From contig CM060898.1 in NCBI GenBank assembly GCA_030762935.1, positions 102,369,281 to 102,433,280 on the forward strand: DNA of 64,000 nucleotides, written 5' to 3'. The notes beneath the pieces are model-generated. The model saw only the letters and a program-made list of their open reading frames with translations, was not told where the DNA came from and ran no database searches. Each line of letters opens with the position of its first letter. Positions within the stretch are counted from its first letter, which is position 1. Shown in pieces: positions 22,865 to 34,343 of this stretch. The translations under genes and the position numbers were made by a program. This DNA is from Hymenopus coronatus. Its lineage: Eukaryota > Arthropoda > Insecta > Mantodea > Hymenopodidae.

Positions 22865-23739
22865 CAATTTCATGATATGTATTTGTTTTTGGACCTTCCA
22901 TTTTTCACTCTGCATTTAAAATTTAAGTTATTAAACATAAGGGTTGTTTATGTGTAATAATATGCATTGAATGCTGTACTTATTCTTATATCCTCGTGAG
23001 TTCTCCCGGTATCGCTTAAGGGTCACTAACTATAGTGGCTTTCTAATGGGACGAGGCTTGTCCTTGAGCGCCACCAGGCCGGCAGCTAATCGGAGTGGTG
23101 CTGTGTTGACATATTGCATTCCCGCTTAACTAGGGAGTAACGTGCTAAGTGATTCCGTCTCTCATAAATAATACTTGCGCTAAGACAAAATATTCAAATT
23201 TTGCAAAATATAATTCCCGAGGAAGATATTGAGTAATGTCCATAGCAGAACCGTAAAAAAATACAGATTTTTAGCTCAAATGGTTTTCATAATACACATG
23301 AATAAACATTATGTCGCTAGGCAGATTTGCAGGGTCAGTGTGCGAGTGAGAGGGAAATATGAAAAGAGTGGGAGTAGCGATCTGGCAACGCAGAGCACGA
23401 TAACACATTTCATTCGCTGCAGAGTCGAACGCTTCCCATTTGAAACATATAAACCATGTTTTTTATAAGCTACCCCACTGATGTATAGTCTGCCTCTCAT
23501 ATTCGCTCCCCTTTCCCCTGATGGACTAAATACATCTTTGAATAAGGCACACAAACCTTAAGCAGAGCAAGGTCAGCTGATAACAGCTATATAAACACTC
23601 TTGTCATCATAGCACATAGATGCTTTCGTCATCCGAGAGGCAGGTTTAAATAAAGGATGCTCGACTATTCTACTATTGCAGTCATTGAGAAGTGACTAGT
23701 TACGTGACAATTAAGAGATACGGAGCAAAACTACATTGT
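22865..23739. other. Unclassified DNA, moderately GC-rich in part
   Basis: Contains opposed short frames at 23229-23468 (plus) and 23309-23554 (minus), neither recognised. CTATATAAACAC near 23588 is a TATA-like box without a clear reading frame behind it. Confidence 0.3.
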
Positions 23740-24270
23740 GTGTGTGTGCATGTGAGAGAGGGGGGGGGGAATTCCGCGCTACAGCCATTGGCTTATTGTA
23801 AGTAGACCCCAGGAGGATAGATGAGATTAGTTACAGCGTTCGGTTGAAACCGGACGACAAGGGAAGAGCCACCATGGAGGGTCCCTAACATATTCCAAAC
23901 AGTTCATCTTGATGCGGGGAGCGGTAGTATAGCACACGCCCCAGGTCTGACTGAACTCTCTGGGTCAACAAACGACTTCCAACGCCATTCCGCCATCGAG
24001 AGTTATTTTACCAGAAGCTGTCCCCACCATGGAAGGACGCCACCAATGCAGTCCTCACCGACACTTCCAACGGCACCGATTGGATAAAATGCTGATGAAA
24101 TGAAGGGACAGGGAGTTTTGGTGAATGAAGAAACCTCCCAGCATTTACCTAGTTACCCGTAAAAACCCTGTAAAAAGCCATTGGTACGAGAGGTCGGCCG
24201 CGGGAATCAATCCCACGACATCCCGAATGATAACCTTAGAAGATATGCCTGAGCCGAAGTGTCTCTGATG
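23740..24270 (-). mobile_element. Large tRNA-derived SINE, family S3 (about 500 bp), copy 1
   Basis: On the minus strand the head near 24255-24190 has a B-box-like GGGATTGATTCCC. The body carries TTTTACGGGTAAC and CTTCATTTCATCAGC, and the far end is a GT/CA run (23741-23756) with a G run. It matches 53535-54075 along its length, including CCGGACG, GGGTC(C/A)CTAACATATTCCA and ACTTCCAACG. Part of the plus strand around 24120 contains GAAACCTCCCAGCATTTACC. Confidence 0.75.
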
Positions 24271-24368
24271 TTACAGTACGTAAGCAGCAAGTAGAGTAGA
24301 GTCTGTAGAGAACCGTAACATCTCTTGACCTGTTCTGATAGACGTCGTGAAAACCGTTCATGATATAA

Positions 24369-25195
24369 CAAAAATCTGATGTGTTCTATTCAAATGACTC
24401 TCCACCTCTCTGCAACAAATTATTATTGTTAACGAGTTTATACTTCTTTTTACTTCATGCTAATCGAGAAAAAAAAATTAGCAGTCTTATTACTATAGGC
24501 TAAACTAATAATCAAAAGCTGGTTGCTATGTGACTGAAGTTTCTTTGTTTGTATGGACAGGAGTTGACACATTCCTGTATGAGAAAAGTATGTTTTTCAT
24601 AGCTGAAAACAAAAACAAGGAATATGTCAAAAACGATCAACTCCACAAAAAAAAAAATATATATATAAGATAAATTGTGCGTTATAAGGTGCTCTACAGT
24701 TTTTGTGGTGTAAGTTTTTCTCCATCTTTTACGGTTTAGCAGTTATGCAAAAACCCATAAAATTCATCCAGAATAAAGTAGAGGCTATTCCCAGAAAATT
24801 CAAGATATACATTTTATTTGTCAGGTAAATATCTTTAATATACAATATTTTTATCAAAATCGTTAGAGCCATTTTTAAGAAAATCAAAATTTTCGAAAAA
24901 ATTTCCATCTAAAGGTAGTTGGGGTGGGGGAATTTGTCTCAAGAGCTTCTTGTCGCATTCCTGGAAGATACTAAACTTAAATACCAAGTTTGGTATTTTA
25001 CTGACTTTTCGTTTTTGAGTTATCGTGTTTACAGACACATGGACACACACACATGGACTTTTTTCCGAAAATGCTTTTTTTAGATAAAAGGGACCCTAAA
25101 CATGTATTTCCGGTGAAATCTCGGTATCGAATTTTTTGGTGGAGTGCAATACATTCTCTATACACTATGTACATAGTACGTATAGAGAAAGTAAA
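24369..25195 (+). mobile_element. TCTGATG element, near full length
   Basis: TCTGATGTG at 24374. A small deletion lies near the left (GCAGTCTTATTACTATAGGC). The core is short, the hairpin ACTATGTACATAGTACG is perfect, and it ends AGAGAAAGTAAA. Confidence 0.92.
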
Positions 25196-25289
25196 GAGGT
25201 TTCCTCCAGCCAAACCAACTATTTGTATCATTGGTTCGTAATCTTCGTACTGTATATCTTCTTTACCTTACTGTTGAATGTTATCACGT

Positions 25290-25440
25290 TACAAGAAAAC
25301 CAGCGCTTTTATGCCGGAGAAAAAATCCGTAAACATATTTTCAAAACGCCTAGAAATAGAGACGCGAGCGGGATTCAAACTAAGAACTTCTTTGTCAGAA
25401 ACCCGCCACCATAAATACTAGTACACAGAGACACAGCTGC
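25290..25440 (-). mobile_element. tRNA-derived SINE fragment
   Basis: Minus strand has TATTTATGGTGGCGGGTTTCTG followed by AGTTTGAATCCCGC (B box) and a TTTTTTCTCCGGCATAAAAGC body. The A box is weak. Confidence 0.4.
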
Positions 25441-25507
25441 GGATATGTAGGTTAAAGCAGCTACATAACACAAATCTTCAGATTTTTAATTTCTAACGGA
25501 ACAGACG

Positions 25508-26375
25508 TGTTACCTTCTCTAGCACATATGTACAATTTACTTAGTAGATAGAGAAGGTATTGTATTCCACCCAAAATTTTATACAGAGATTTCACTGGAA
25601 ATAAATATTTTTAAAACCCCCGAATCCAATAGAAGAATTTTTAGAAAAATGTCAGTGTATGTCAATCTTTGGACAGCATAACTCAAAAACGAAAAGTCAC
25701 TTGGCATTTGACCTTCAAAGTATGTGACAAATTCAAAGGATGTGGCACGAACATTTTCGGAAAAATACCTCGCCACAAACCAACTATTCACATGATCGTT
25801 TTTCTAGATTTTAAAACCTAAAAAATGCTTCCAATGACTTTGATTAAAATGCCGTATATTACAGATATTTATTTATATGGCAAATAAAATGTATATCCTG
25901 CATTTCTTAGGAATACCTCTTAAAGCCCTCGTAATGATTTTTGTGTGACTAGCAAACCGTAAGAATAGACTAGAATTTACTTCACAGAAAATGTAAATCT
26001 CGTCAAAACGCAATTTATGTTATATATAATTTTTTTTGTAAAACTAACAATTCCCGAGACATTCCTTATTATTAGCTTGAATTTTAAAATATTAAATTTT
26101 TCTCATACTGGCAGCATTCATCTATTTCATTTTTCTATTGTTTTATTCCTGGCAGAAAAAAAAAACAGAAAAAAATGGCATTTCAAGGACAAATGCATGT
26201 TAACACTTCTAAAATATTTGAATATCCCTTTGGAGTAATGTATTCCCTTATTGGCTTTACTTGTAAGGAAGCAAGTAATAAGACAATTTCTGCTAATGTT
26301 TTTCTTGAATAACATGATGCAGATATAACATAAGCTAAGTTAGAGAGTCACGTGAATGGAACACATCAGATTTTG
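25508..26375 (-). mobile_element. TCTGATG element, full length, alternative hairpin
   Basis: The hairpin end reads CTAGCACATATGTACAATTTACTTAGTAGATAGAG. The GT core is almost absent (GTCAGTGTATGTC). The right end CACATCAGATTTT runs into an ATT microsatellite (26376-26404). Confidence 0.85.
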
Positions 26376-26404
26376 ATTATTATTATTATTACCATTATTA
26401 TTTT

Positions 26405-26711
26405 TGCAGTTATCATGGAATATTACATTAATATTCAGGATTATAACCATTATACCTTGCTGCTAAAATAATTTATAATAAATACAGTACGTCGTTTAAA
26501 TGAGGTAACACTCAAAGCAAAATGTTACGTCACCAAATATTTTTGTCTCGAACGATATAGTGTTAGCAGTTCCAGAAATCTTGTAAATAAAAGAATTGAA
26601 ACGGAAGCAAATAATCCCACTTAATGTAATAATTTTACAGTAGAAGTATTTTACTATTCCTCACAGTGTCTTGTGTGTTGCCTATTCGAACCAAGTGGAC
26701 GGCGATTGGAA
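26405..26711. other. Unclassified AT-rich DNA
   Basis: Nothing recognisable between the ATT run and the SINE that follows. Confidence 0.4.
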
Positions 26712-26912
26712 ATGAAATGAAGTGTTATTTATGGAGCTCTTTAACTGCTATGGCTCTCTGCGTCCTATTCTATACTGGGCCACTTAATTTTGCTCAGAGA
26801 CCTCATCAGGCTTGAGGCTATTTTACGAGCCGTAAATCTAAGACACGGGACCAGTGGCTTTATTTTCCTTCCGAAGGAAGCCTTGCTAAGGATTTTTATC
26901 CCCCAAAAAATC
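26712..26912 (-). mobile_element. tRNA-derived SINE, family S2, head truncated
   Basis: The minus strand matches the S2 body at 17737: ATCCTTAGCAAGGCTTCCTTCGG, GTCCCGTGTCTTAGATTTACGG, CTCTGAGCAAAATTAAG and AAAGAGCTCCATAAATAA. Its 3' tail ACTTCATTTCATTTCC is present. The tRNA-like head is missing, as expected of a 5'-truncated retroposon. Confidence 0.75.
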
Positions 26913-27006
26913 TATTGTACTCTCTGAACCCTGAGCACTTATGTTGCCAGTTTGTCTTATATGGTTTGATTTCGTCAATAATTGAAGGAAATTTAATCTA
27001 CACATC

Positions 27007-27850
27007 GTGTTTACTTTCTCTACACGTACCATATATATAGTGTATAGAGAAGGTATTGGGTCCCCCTGAATCCAAAAAGAGCATTTTCAGAAAAATCTCC
27101 GTATGTGCCTGTGTATGTCTGTGTGTGTGTCTGTGGACAGCATAGCTCAAAAACGAAACGACCGTCAAATACCAAACTTGCTATTTAAGTTATGTATCTT
27201 CCAAGGATGTGATTAGAAGATTTTCAAGAAAATCTCCCCACCCCTAACTACCCTTTACATGGAAAATTTTTCGAAAGTTTTGTTTTTCTTAAAAATGGCT
27301 GTAACGATTTTGATTAAAATACCACATATTAAAGCCATTTTACTCACAAATAAAATTTATGCTTTGAATTATCTGGGATAAGCATCTAAAGACCTGTTTA
27401 TTCTGGGTGAATTTTGCTTAATTTGGCATAACTTGTAAACCGTAAGAGATAGACAAAAAAGTACGATACATCCTGTAAAAATATACAAGATATGTCATAT
27501 ACATTTTTTTCGTGGAGCTTACCGTTTTCGAGGTATTCCTTGTTATTAGTTTCATATGTGAAGTACTTTCCTCAAACGGAAGTGTCTGTTTTTTCTTTTG
27601 TTCTACTCCTGGCCAAGCAAAGAAGCGATTTACAGTGACAATTGCATAACGACAGCTTTTTAAACATTTGAATATCATTTTAGCCTAATGCATTCCCTTA
27701 GTTCCATTCTACTTATAAGGAAATAAGTAATACAATTCTGTTAATACATATCTCGATTAGCATGGTGTTGGAACAGGAATTATCTTTCGTGAGAAGCTTG
27801 CTTGTAGAGTAGCTAGAGAAGGTCATGTGAGTGTAACACATCAGATTTTT
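27007..27850 (-). mobile_element. TCTGATG element, near full length
   Basis: Hairpin centre ATATATAT instead of TATGTACATA. The segment coding the GATACCGAGATTTCACC block is deleted (GAAGGTATTG passes to GGTCCCCC). The right end is the S-variant GTGAGTGTAACACATCAGATTTTT, preceded by GTAGAGTAGC. Confidence 0.9.
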
Positions 27851-28287
27851 CTGCAAGTGTTCTGTTACAAATGGTATTCTTGAAATAATAATTTGGTGGG
27901 CTCCTATTTATTTTCTCATCCTGAAAGCTGAGATCTGCCAGGCACCTAAAAAGAATCCTCATTTTTTGTTCATACTTTAGCTCCCCCCCCCCGTCTATGT
28001 TAGCAATAAAATAATCACTTAAGCACTCCACATTCTGTTAATCGAATCGATATAATTTCATGAAGTCAGTATCTCTAGACTGTATTCATTTTTTAAACGT
28101 CTTTCTAGTCCAAACTTGAAGAAATGCAGCCATTTTAATTTATTATAAGCATTTACTAAACAGGCTAAGCCTAGGGAAAGCCAACCTATGATTTCTCGAA
28201 GCAAACTCTTTTCCTACGTTTTATGCGGAACATTCATATTATATTCTAAGGGTGGAAGTAAAACCTATAGATCGAAATTGTGCTAAG
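27851..28287. other. Unclassified DNA
   Basis: No gene or known repeat recognised; a C run lies at 27983-27992. Confidence 0.4.
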
Positions 28288-29092
28288 AAAAAAATCTGAT
28301 GTGTACCATTCACATGACTTTCTCTATATCCCTGCAAAAATTATTCTTAAAAAACTTATGCCTCTATTTACTTCATGCTAATCTAGAAAAATTAGAAAAT
28401 TATTCATATTGCTTTCTTCCTTGTAAGTAGAAAGGAAATAAGGGAATAGCATAGGTTAAAGCGATAGTCAAAAGCTGGTTACTATGTGACTGAAGTTCCT
28501 TTGTTTGTATGGACATGAGTTGGCAAATTCCTGTATGAGAAAAGTTAAGATTTTTTACCCTGAAAACAAAAACAAGGAACATCTAAAAAACGATCAACTC
28601 TACATTTTTTGTGTAGTAAGTTTTTGTCTATCTTTTACGGTTTAGCAGTTATACAAAATTACGGAAAATTCACTCAGAATAAAGTATATTCAAAATATAC
28701 ATTTTATTTGGCGGGTAAATATCTTTAATATACGATATTTTAATCAAAATCGTTAGAGCCATTTTTTACAAAATCAAAATTTTCGAAAAAAGTTCCATGT
28801 AAAGAGTAGTTTGGGGTGGGGGGATTTTTCTCAAAATCTTCGTGTCGCATCCCTGTAAGATACTATACTTAAATACCAAGTTTGATATTTTAGCTACTTT
28901 TCGTTTTTGAGTTATCGTGTTCACAGACACACGGACACACACACGGACCTTTTTCTGAAAATGCTTTTTTTTGGTACAGGGGGTTCTAAAACATGTATTT
29001 CCGGTGAAATCTCGGTATCGAATTTTTGGGTGGAATACAATATTTCGCTATCCCTATGTACATTGTACATATGGGGCTAGACAAAGTAAAAA
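28288..29092 (+). mobile_element. TCTGATG element, near full length, alternative hairpin
   Basis: TCTGATGTG at 28295. The hairpin end is CCTATGTACATTGTACATATGGGGCTAG, a different palindrome centre from the ACTATGTACATAGT form. A GGACACACACACGGAC core is present. About 50 bp is missing near the middle. Confidence 0.9.
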
Positions 29093-29219
29093 GGCCTTAC
29101 TACACTTTTTATGCTTGATGATCGTAATATTTCTTTCCAAAATCGTAGAAAAGAATTTACTACACTATGTAGTAAAAGGCTCATTATGTTGGTCAGACTG
29201 ATGTAACAATAAAACCGAA

Positions 29220-29378
29220 ATTTTGGTACACCAAATACATCATGCTCCGGCGCATTCTTATAGCACCCCGGGGAAAACGCCGAAAACACTCATTGATCAG
29301 GTAGAGCGACCACGGCGTTCAAACCTGCAACCTCCTGAATGTGGGCCGGAGATAAAACCATCTAATCAGCCCCGCTCG
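29220..29378 (-). mobile_element. tRNA-derived SINE fragment
   Basis: Minus strand: GATTAGATGGTTTTATC as a possible A box, GCAGGTTTGAACGCC as a B box, then a GTTTTCGGCGTTTTCCCCGGGG body. It is cut on the left near 29220. Confidence 0.5.
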
Positions 29379-29687
29379 GTTTTTCACTCTCCTCTAGCTT
29401 TTTGCCTTGCGGGTAACTGGACTTCACGGCGACAATAGTTAAGAAACTCCCTAGACGATAGGCAAAACGAGAAGCAAAAACTGGCTTTTGTTTTCCTTTC
29501 CTGTAATGAACAATGGTGAAGCTACTGGAAACAGATAATAAACAATCTTAAAAAAAATAATATGGTTATTACGAAGGGACCAAATTATTTTCTTATTATT
29601 AAATTAATCTATTATCTTTGAGGTTAATTATTTTCCTTCCGTCAATCTCTAGTTGAGTTAGAGTAGTAAAATATATAAACGAAATTA
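29379..29687. other. Unclassified AT-rich DNA
   Basis: No feature recognised. Confidence 0.4.
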
Positions 29688-29789
29688 ATATCTTGAATTT
29701 TTTGGGAACAGCTTCTTAAGACTTCATTCCATATGACTTTTGTATAAATTTTATATAACTGGTAATGATAGACAAAACTTTCTATGCAA
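29688..29789 (-). mobile_element. TCTGATG element, short internal fragment
   Basis: Matches the TATCTTGAATTTTCTGGGAA to GATAGACAAAAACTT block only. A plus copy begins where it ends. Confidence 0.6.
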
Positions 29790-30293
29790 AATGAAATGGT
29801 GTGTCCCATTCACATGATTTTCTCTAGCTGTCCCACGAACAAACTTTGTTATAAAATATTATTCATTTATATATATATCGATATACACTTTACCAAATAT
29901 GATCTTGTTACTTGCTCCATTGAAAGTGGAAGGAAGATAAGGGACTGCACTAGGCTAAAGCGGTAGTAAAATCACGGTCGCTATGTGAAGCAATTGAAAC
30001 TCGATGCTCTGTGCTTGCTAGGAGTAAACAAAAGAGAAACGAAAAGAAACATGGCTTGTCGTTTGAGAAAAGCTTAAGTAGCTTAAAGCTGAAACTAATA
30101 ACTCGGAAGATCTCGAAAACGGTTTACTCTCCAAACAAAAACAAATGTGTATGACATACATTTTCAGTGTAATAAGTTTTGGTCTATATCTTATGATTTA
30201 GAGTTATATAAAAATTATACAAAATACATCTGAAATGATTAAGAGGCTGTTCCCAGAATATTATAATTATACATTTCAATTGTCATGAAAGTA

Positions 30294-30555
30294 CAGGGTT
30301 ACTACAAAAGAAATAAACAACTTCAACTGCCTGTAAAACAAAAACTATTAGAGATAGCAACCTAATTATTTTGGAGGTATGTTGAGAAACTCTCAAAGTT
30401 TCGTTTGTTACTATTGGTAACGCTGTAGTGTTTTGTTTGTTGTTGCAGAAGCTGAAATGGCGGAAAATCCTGTGGTAAAGGCATATTGCGTGTTGGAATT
30501 TGCTAGAACGCAATCAGCAACTGTTGTCCAACGACATTTTAGAACACGTTACCAC
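30294..30555 (+). repeat. Left arm of the fold-back element
   Basis: 262 bp; includes the terminal CAGGGTTACTAC and the transposase start at 30457. About 98.5% identical to the inverted right arm. Confidence 0.92.
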
Positions 30556-30924
30556 GAAACGCCACCGACTAGACAGTCAATCTACGACTGGTATAGAAAA
30601 TTCGAGACAACGGGATGTTTGTGCAAAGGGAAGAGCTTGGGAAGACCAAGAGTTTCGGAAGAAAACGTTGAACGTGTTCGTTCTGCCTACATAAGAAGCC
30701 CACAGAAATCGACATCTAGGACAAGCATGCAATTACAAATTCCACAGCAAACTGTGTGGAAAATCTTGCGGAAGCGACTGCACATGATGCCTTACAGATT
30801 ACAGATGTTGCAGTTTCTGAGTGAAGAAGATAAGGTCATACGGCGTGACTTTTGCATCGACATGTTGCGACATGATGAAGACGATGCTGGTTTTTGTGAG
30901 CGCATCATTTCATTTTTGTGGTAA
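30457..30924 (+). pseudogene. Truncated DUF4817/mariner-like transposase, N-terminal part
   Basis: 155 codons from the ATG at 30457, chosen because the family normally starts MxxNPVxKAYCVLEFARTQS; upstream codons lack an ATG. Residues 1-55 or so form the DUF4817 helix-turn-helix (QRHFRTRYHETPPTRQSIYD, then W and a basic stretch). About 60-110 is a second DNA-binding helix-turn-helix (GRPRVSEENVERVRSAYIRS, IPQQTVWKILRKRLHM). About 110-150 is the linker (RRDFCIDMLRHDEDDAGFCERI). It breaks at IISF, just before the first catalytic aspartate expected in this family, and the stop comes from the inverted arm. Intact proteins are about twice this length. The product could at most bind transposon ends; catalysis is impossible. 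Confidence 0.9.
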
Positions 30925-31179
30925 CGTGTTCTAAAATGTCGTTGGACAACAGTTGCTGATTGCGTTCTAGCAAATTCCAACACGCAATATGCCTTTTCCA
31001 CAGGATTTTCCGCCATTTCAGCTTCTGCAACAACAAACAAAACACTACAGCGTTACCAATAGTAACAAACGAAACTTTGAGAGTTTCTCAACATACCTCC
31101 AAAATAATTAGGTTGCTATCTCTAATAGTTTTTGTTTCACAGGCAGTTGAAGTTATCTATTTCTTTTGTAGTAACCCTG
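30918..31179 (-). repeat. Right arm of the fold-back element (inverted copy of the left end)
   Basis: 262 bp; reads on the minus strand as the same terminus and the same transposase start. At the fourth conserved codon it has GAA where the left arm has GTA (NPVEKAYC against NPVVKAYC). The E form fits the family better, so the left arm carries the newer change. Confidence 0.92.
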
Positions 31180-31560
31180 TATATTAAAGATATGTTATTT
31201 TAAGCAAAATCGTTAGAGCCATTTTTGAGAACATCAACATTTTCGAAACATTTTCCATTCAAAGTACAGCTGGGTGGAGGGGAATTTTCTTGAAAATCTT
31301 CGCGTCGCATCCTTGGAAGATACTAAACTTAAATACCAAGTTTGGTATTTAACCAACTTTTCCTTTTTAAGCTATGCAATTCTCAGACACACGTATACAC
31401 AGACAGACACATGCACCGACATATTTCAAAAAATGTGAAAATGCTTTGTTTGTATTCAGGGGGTTTCAAAACATGTACTTCAAATGTAATTTCGGTATCA
31501 ACTTTTTTTGGTGGAATGTAATGCATTTTCTATCCAATATGTGTGCAAGAGAAAGTAAAA

Positions 31561-31969
31561 ATATAGATTTAAAAAAAACACACAGTTTTTGCCATATACA
31601 TTTTCTTTTGTAGAGTTAACTGTTTCGGAGATATTACTTTTGATCGGTTTCAGTTTTAAACTACTTAAACTTTCCTCTAGCTGGAAGTCAACATTCGATT
31701 CATTTTTTTTTGTTTTACACCCGGGAATGTAAAAGAGAAACTAATTTCAATTGTTTGATATAGTAATAACTTATAAAAGGTTAGTCTATCACTTTAGCCT
31801 ATTAAATTCTCTTATTTCCCTTCTACTCACATGGAAGCAAGTAATAGGTCTAATTATTCTCCTAATGCTAATCCCGATTTACTTGAAGTAGATAAAAGAA
31901 TAATCTTCATAACAATAATTTTTTTCAGAGACGTAGAGAAAGACATGGGAATTGATCACAGTACATTTT
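31561..31969 (-). mobile_element. TCTGATG element, right half
   Basis: Begins at the ACACACAGTTTTTGCCATATACATTTT block. The right end is decayed (GATCACAGTACATTTTTT). It shares its T run with the hairpin end of the next copy. Confidence 0.8.
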
Positions 31970-32103
31970 TTACTTTCTCTACACTACTATGTACATAGTG
32001 TATAGAGAAGGTATTGTAATGCATCCAAAAATTCGATCTGAGGTTTCACCGAAAATACATGTTTTGGGTCCCCCCGAATCGAAAAAAAACATTTTTGAAA
32101 AAG

Positions 32104-32144
<41 letters not shown>

Positions 32145-32791
32145 GTCTGTAGACAGCACAGCTCAAAACGAAAAGCCCGTTAAATACCAAACTTAACATT
32201 TAAGTTCAGTATCTTCCAAGGATGCGACACGATGATTTTCACGATAATCCCTCCACATCACAAAATACCCTTTACATGGAAAACATTTTGAAAATTTTGA
32301 TTTTCTCAAAAATAGCTCTAACAATTTTTATTAAAATCTCTTACATTTAAGATATTTACATGCCAAATAGAATATATAACTTGAATTTAATGGAAATAGA
32401 CTCTAAAGACCTCTTTATTCTGGGTGATTTTTATTGAATTTTGCATTACTAGTTATTGTAAAAGATAGACAAACATTTACTACACAAAAAGTGTTGATCA
32501 CGATAAAACACAATTTATGTCATATACATTTTTTTTGTGGAGTGGATGTTTTTTAGATATTCCTTATTAATGGTATCAGCTTTAAAATACCTATACTTTT
32601 CTCATTCAGGAATATGTCAACTCCTGTCCATGCAGTCACATAGCAACCAGCTTTTCACTATTACTTTAACCTATATTTCTGCTAATTTTTTCTCAATAAG
32701 CATGAATTAAAAAGAAGCATAAGATTTTTGACAATAATTTGTTGTAGAGATGTGTAGAAATTCAAGTGAATGGAGCACTTTAGATTTTTTT
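31966..32791 (-). mobile_element. TCTGATG element with a long GT core
   Basis: Perfect ACTATGTACATAGT hairpin. A pure GT run of about 37 bases (32107-32143) forms the core. It is shortened near the right (AACCTATATTTCTGC) and ends GAGCACTTTAGATTTTTTTTT. Confidence 0.9.
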
Positions 32792-33410
32792 TTCAACTCT
32801 TCCTACATTACCGCTGGTATTCTTGGTGTTTGTGTTTGTACTACAAAGCCGTTAAAACGTAAATTGTGTTGAAATAAATTTGCTGCTACGAAAACAAAAA
32901 CGTACGTGAGTGTGCTGAAGCATGTAGTAAGAAAAGCGACCACAGAGCTAAACAAAGGGGAGGGGTCAAGTCCACTCTTGTGTAACATGGAGCTGATCCT
33001 TAAGAGTTTGAGGTTCTGGTAAAGCACGGCGCCAACCAAAGGTAGATCCATTGGCTAGACCGCACGGGATGTAAGCCGATTTGCGGTGGAACCTCGGGTA
33101 TCCGATGACTCTTCTCTTTGGGCCACCCCTGCACAGCGATAAGCTTTAGAGATGGGGTAAAATCCTGTTTTCATAACTCTCCAACATGTCGCTACGGACT
33201 CCAGATCTATTAGCAGACAAGTGAAGCCTGGTGTATGAATTGCTTTCCTCACTTGTTCACCAATATAAATGACTTTTTGGACAATGTGACTAACTACTAC
33301 CGGACGTAAGTTAACATTCCCACATCCAACCTGGTAGCTATAGAAACAAAAGACGCATACTGACATCGACTCAGCAAAGCACACGTGCGGTAAGTAAAAT
33401 ATTTGCATTA
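32792..33410. other. Unclassified DNA with an open minus-strand frame
   Basis: The minus strand is open for 117 codons (33055-33408) and 82 codons (32803-33051). No domain is recognised and the peptide ends in low-information sequence. I see no repeat membership. Confidence 0.3.
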
Positions 33411-33496
33411 TTTATTTTCTTTACTCGTACTATGTATATAGTGTATAGAGAAGGTATTGTATTCCACCCAAGCATTCGATACAGAGTACTCACCGG
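33411..33496 (-). mobile_element. TCTGATG element, hairpin-end scrap
   Basis: 86 bp with the hairpin (ACTATGTATATAGTG) and part of the next block. It abuts a plus-oriented copy at CACCGGAAAATCTGATG. Confidence 0.8.
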
Positions 33497-34343
33497 AAAA
33501 TCTGATGTGTTACACTCACATGACTTTCTCTAGCTGTTCTACAAACTTCTTAGATAACATTATTCTTCTTGGTGCACCTTGCTAATCGAGGAACTCATTA
33601 GTACAAGGTTCTTATTACTTAGTTCCTTATATGTAGGAAGAAAATAAGGGAATACACTAGGCTAAACAAATACTCAAATGTTTTAAATGCTGTCGTTATG
33701 CGATTGTCATTAAAAATCGCTTCTTTTCTTGGCCAGGAGTAGAACAAAAGAAAAACGGACACTGCCGTCTGAGAAAAGTATAAGTACTTTACAACTGAAA
33801 CTAATAACAATGAAAACGGTAAGCTCCACGAAAAAAATGTATATGAGGTAAGCTGTGTATTTTAACAAAACATACATTTTTTTGTAGAGTAAGTTTTTGT
33901 CTATCTCTTACGGTTTACTAGTTATGACAAATTAAGCAAAATTCATCCAGAATAAACAGGTCTTTAGAAGCTATTCCCAGAAAATTCAAAATATACATTT
34001 TATTTGTCAGGCAAATATCTTTAATATACGATATTTTAATCAAAATCGTTAGAGCCGTTTTTAAAAAAAATCTAAATTTTCGAAAAAAGTTCCATGTAAA
34101 GGGTAGTTTGGGGTGGTAGGATTTTTCTCAAAATCTTCGTGTCGCATCCCTGGAATATACTAACTTTAAATACCAAGTTTGGTATTTTAGCTACTTTTCG
34201 TTTTTTTGAGTTATCGTGTTCACAGACACACGGACACGGACAGACTTTTTCTCAAAATGCTTTTTTTGGATACAGGGGGTCCTAAAACATGTAAATCTCG
34301 GTATGAAATTTTTGGGTACATACGGGGCTAGAGAAAGTAAAAA
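33497..34343 (+). mobile_element. TCTGATG element, near full length
   Basis: The left end is the S-variant (TCTGATGTGTTACACTCACATG) and continues GCTGTTCTACAAAC. The right end has only the outer part of the alternative hairpin (GTACATACGGGGCTAGAG). The ATTTCCGGTGAA block is deleted (CATGTAAATCTCGG). Confidence 0.9.

Larger units (their letters stand above)
30294..31179 (+). mobile_element. Fold-back non-autonomous transposon derived from a DUF4817 mariner-like element
   Basis: The element is 886 bp flanked by TA at 30292-30293 and 31180-31181, the target duplication of the Tc1/mariner superfamily. Its two arms of 262 bp (30294-30555 and 30918-31179) are inverted copies of each other with only four mismatches by my count. 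The termini are CAGGGTTACTACAAAAGAAATA. The arms hold the promoter side and the first 33 codons or so of a transposase, and the 362-bp centre continues that frame. The whole right half of a normal element has therefore been replaced by an inverted copy of its left end. It cannot make a full transposase but has two good termini, so it could be moved by one in trans. Near-identical arms mean either a young origin or gene conversion. Confidence 0.92.
29790..31560 (+). mobile_element. TCTGATG element split by a fold-back transposon
   Basis: Left part 29790-30293 starts GGTGTGTCCCATTCACATG. The right part resumes at 31180 with TATTAAAGATATGTTATTTTAAGC and runs to the hairpin-side end AAGAGAAAGTAAAAA. 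The element is old and diverged: the GT core has become ACACAGACAGACACATGCACCGAC and the hairpin is decayed. It is the pre-existing target into which the much younger 886-bp element was inserted. Confidence 0.85.

Noticed and set aside
23580..23620. Core promoter at CTATATAAACAC
   Set aside because: TATA-like words are expected often in DNA this AT-rich; no reading frame or other promoter motif supports it.
28083..28290. Remnant coding sequence between TCTGATG copies
   Set aside because: No open frame longer than chance and no recognisable motif.
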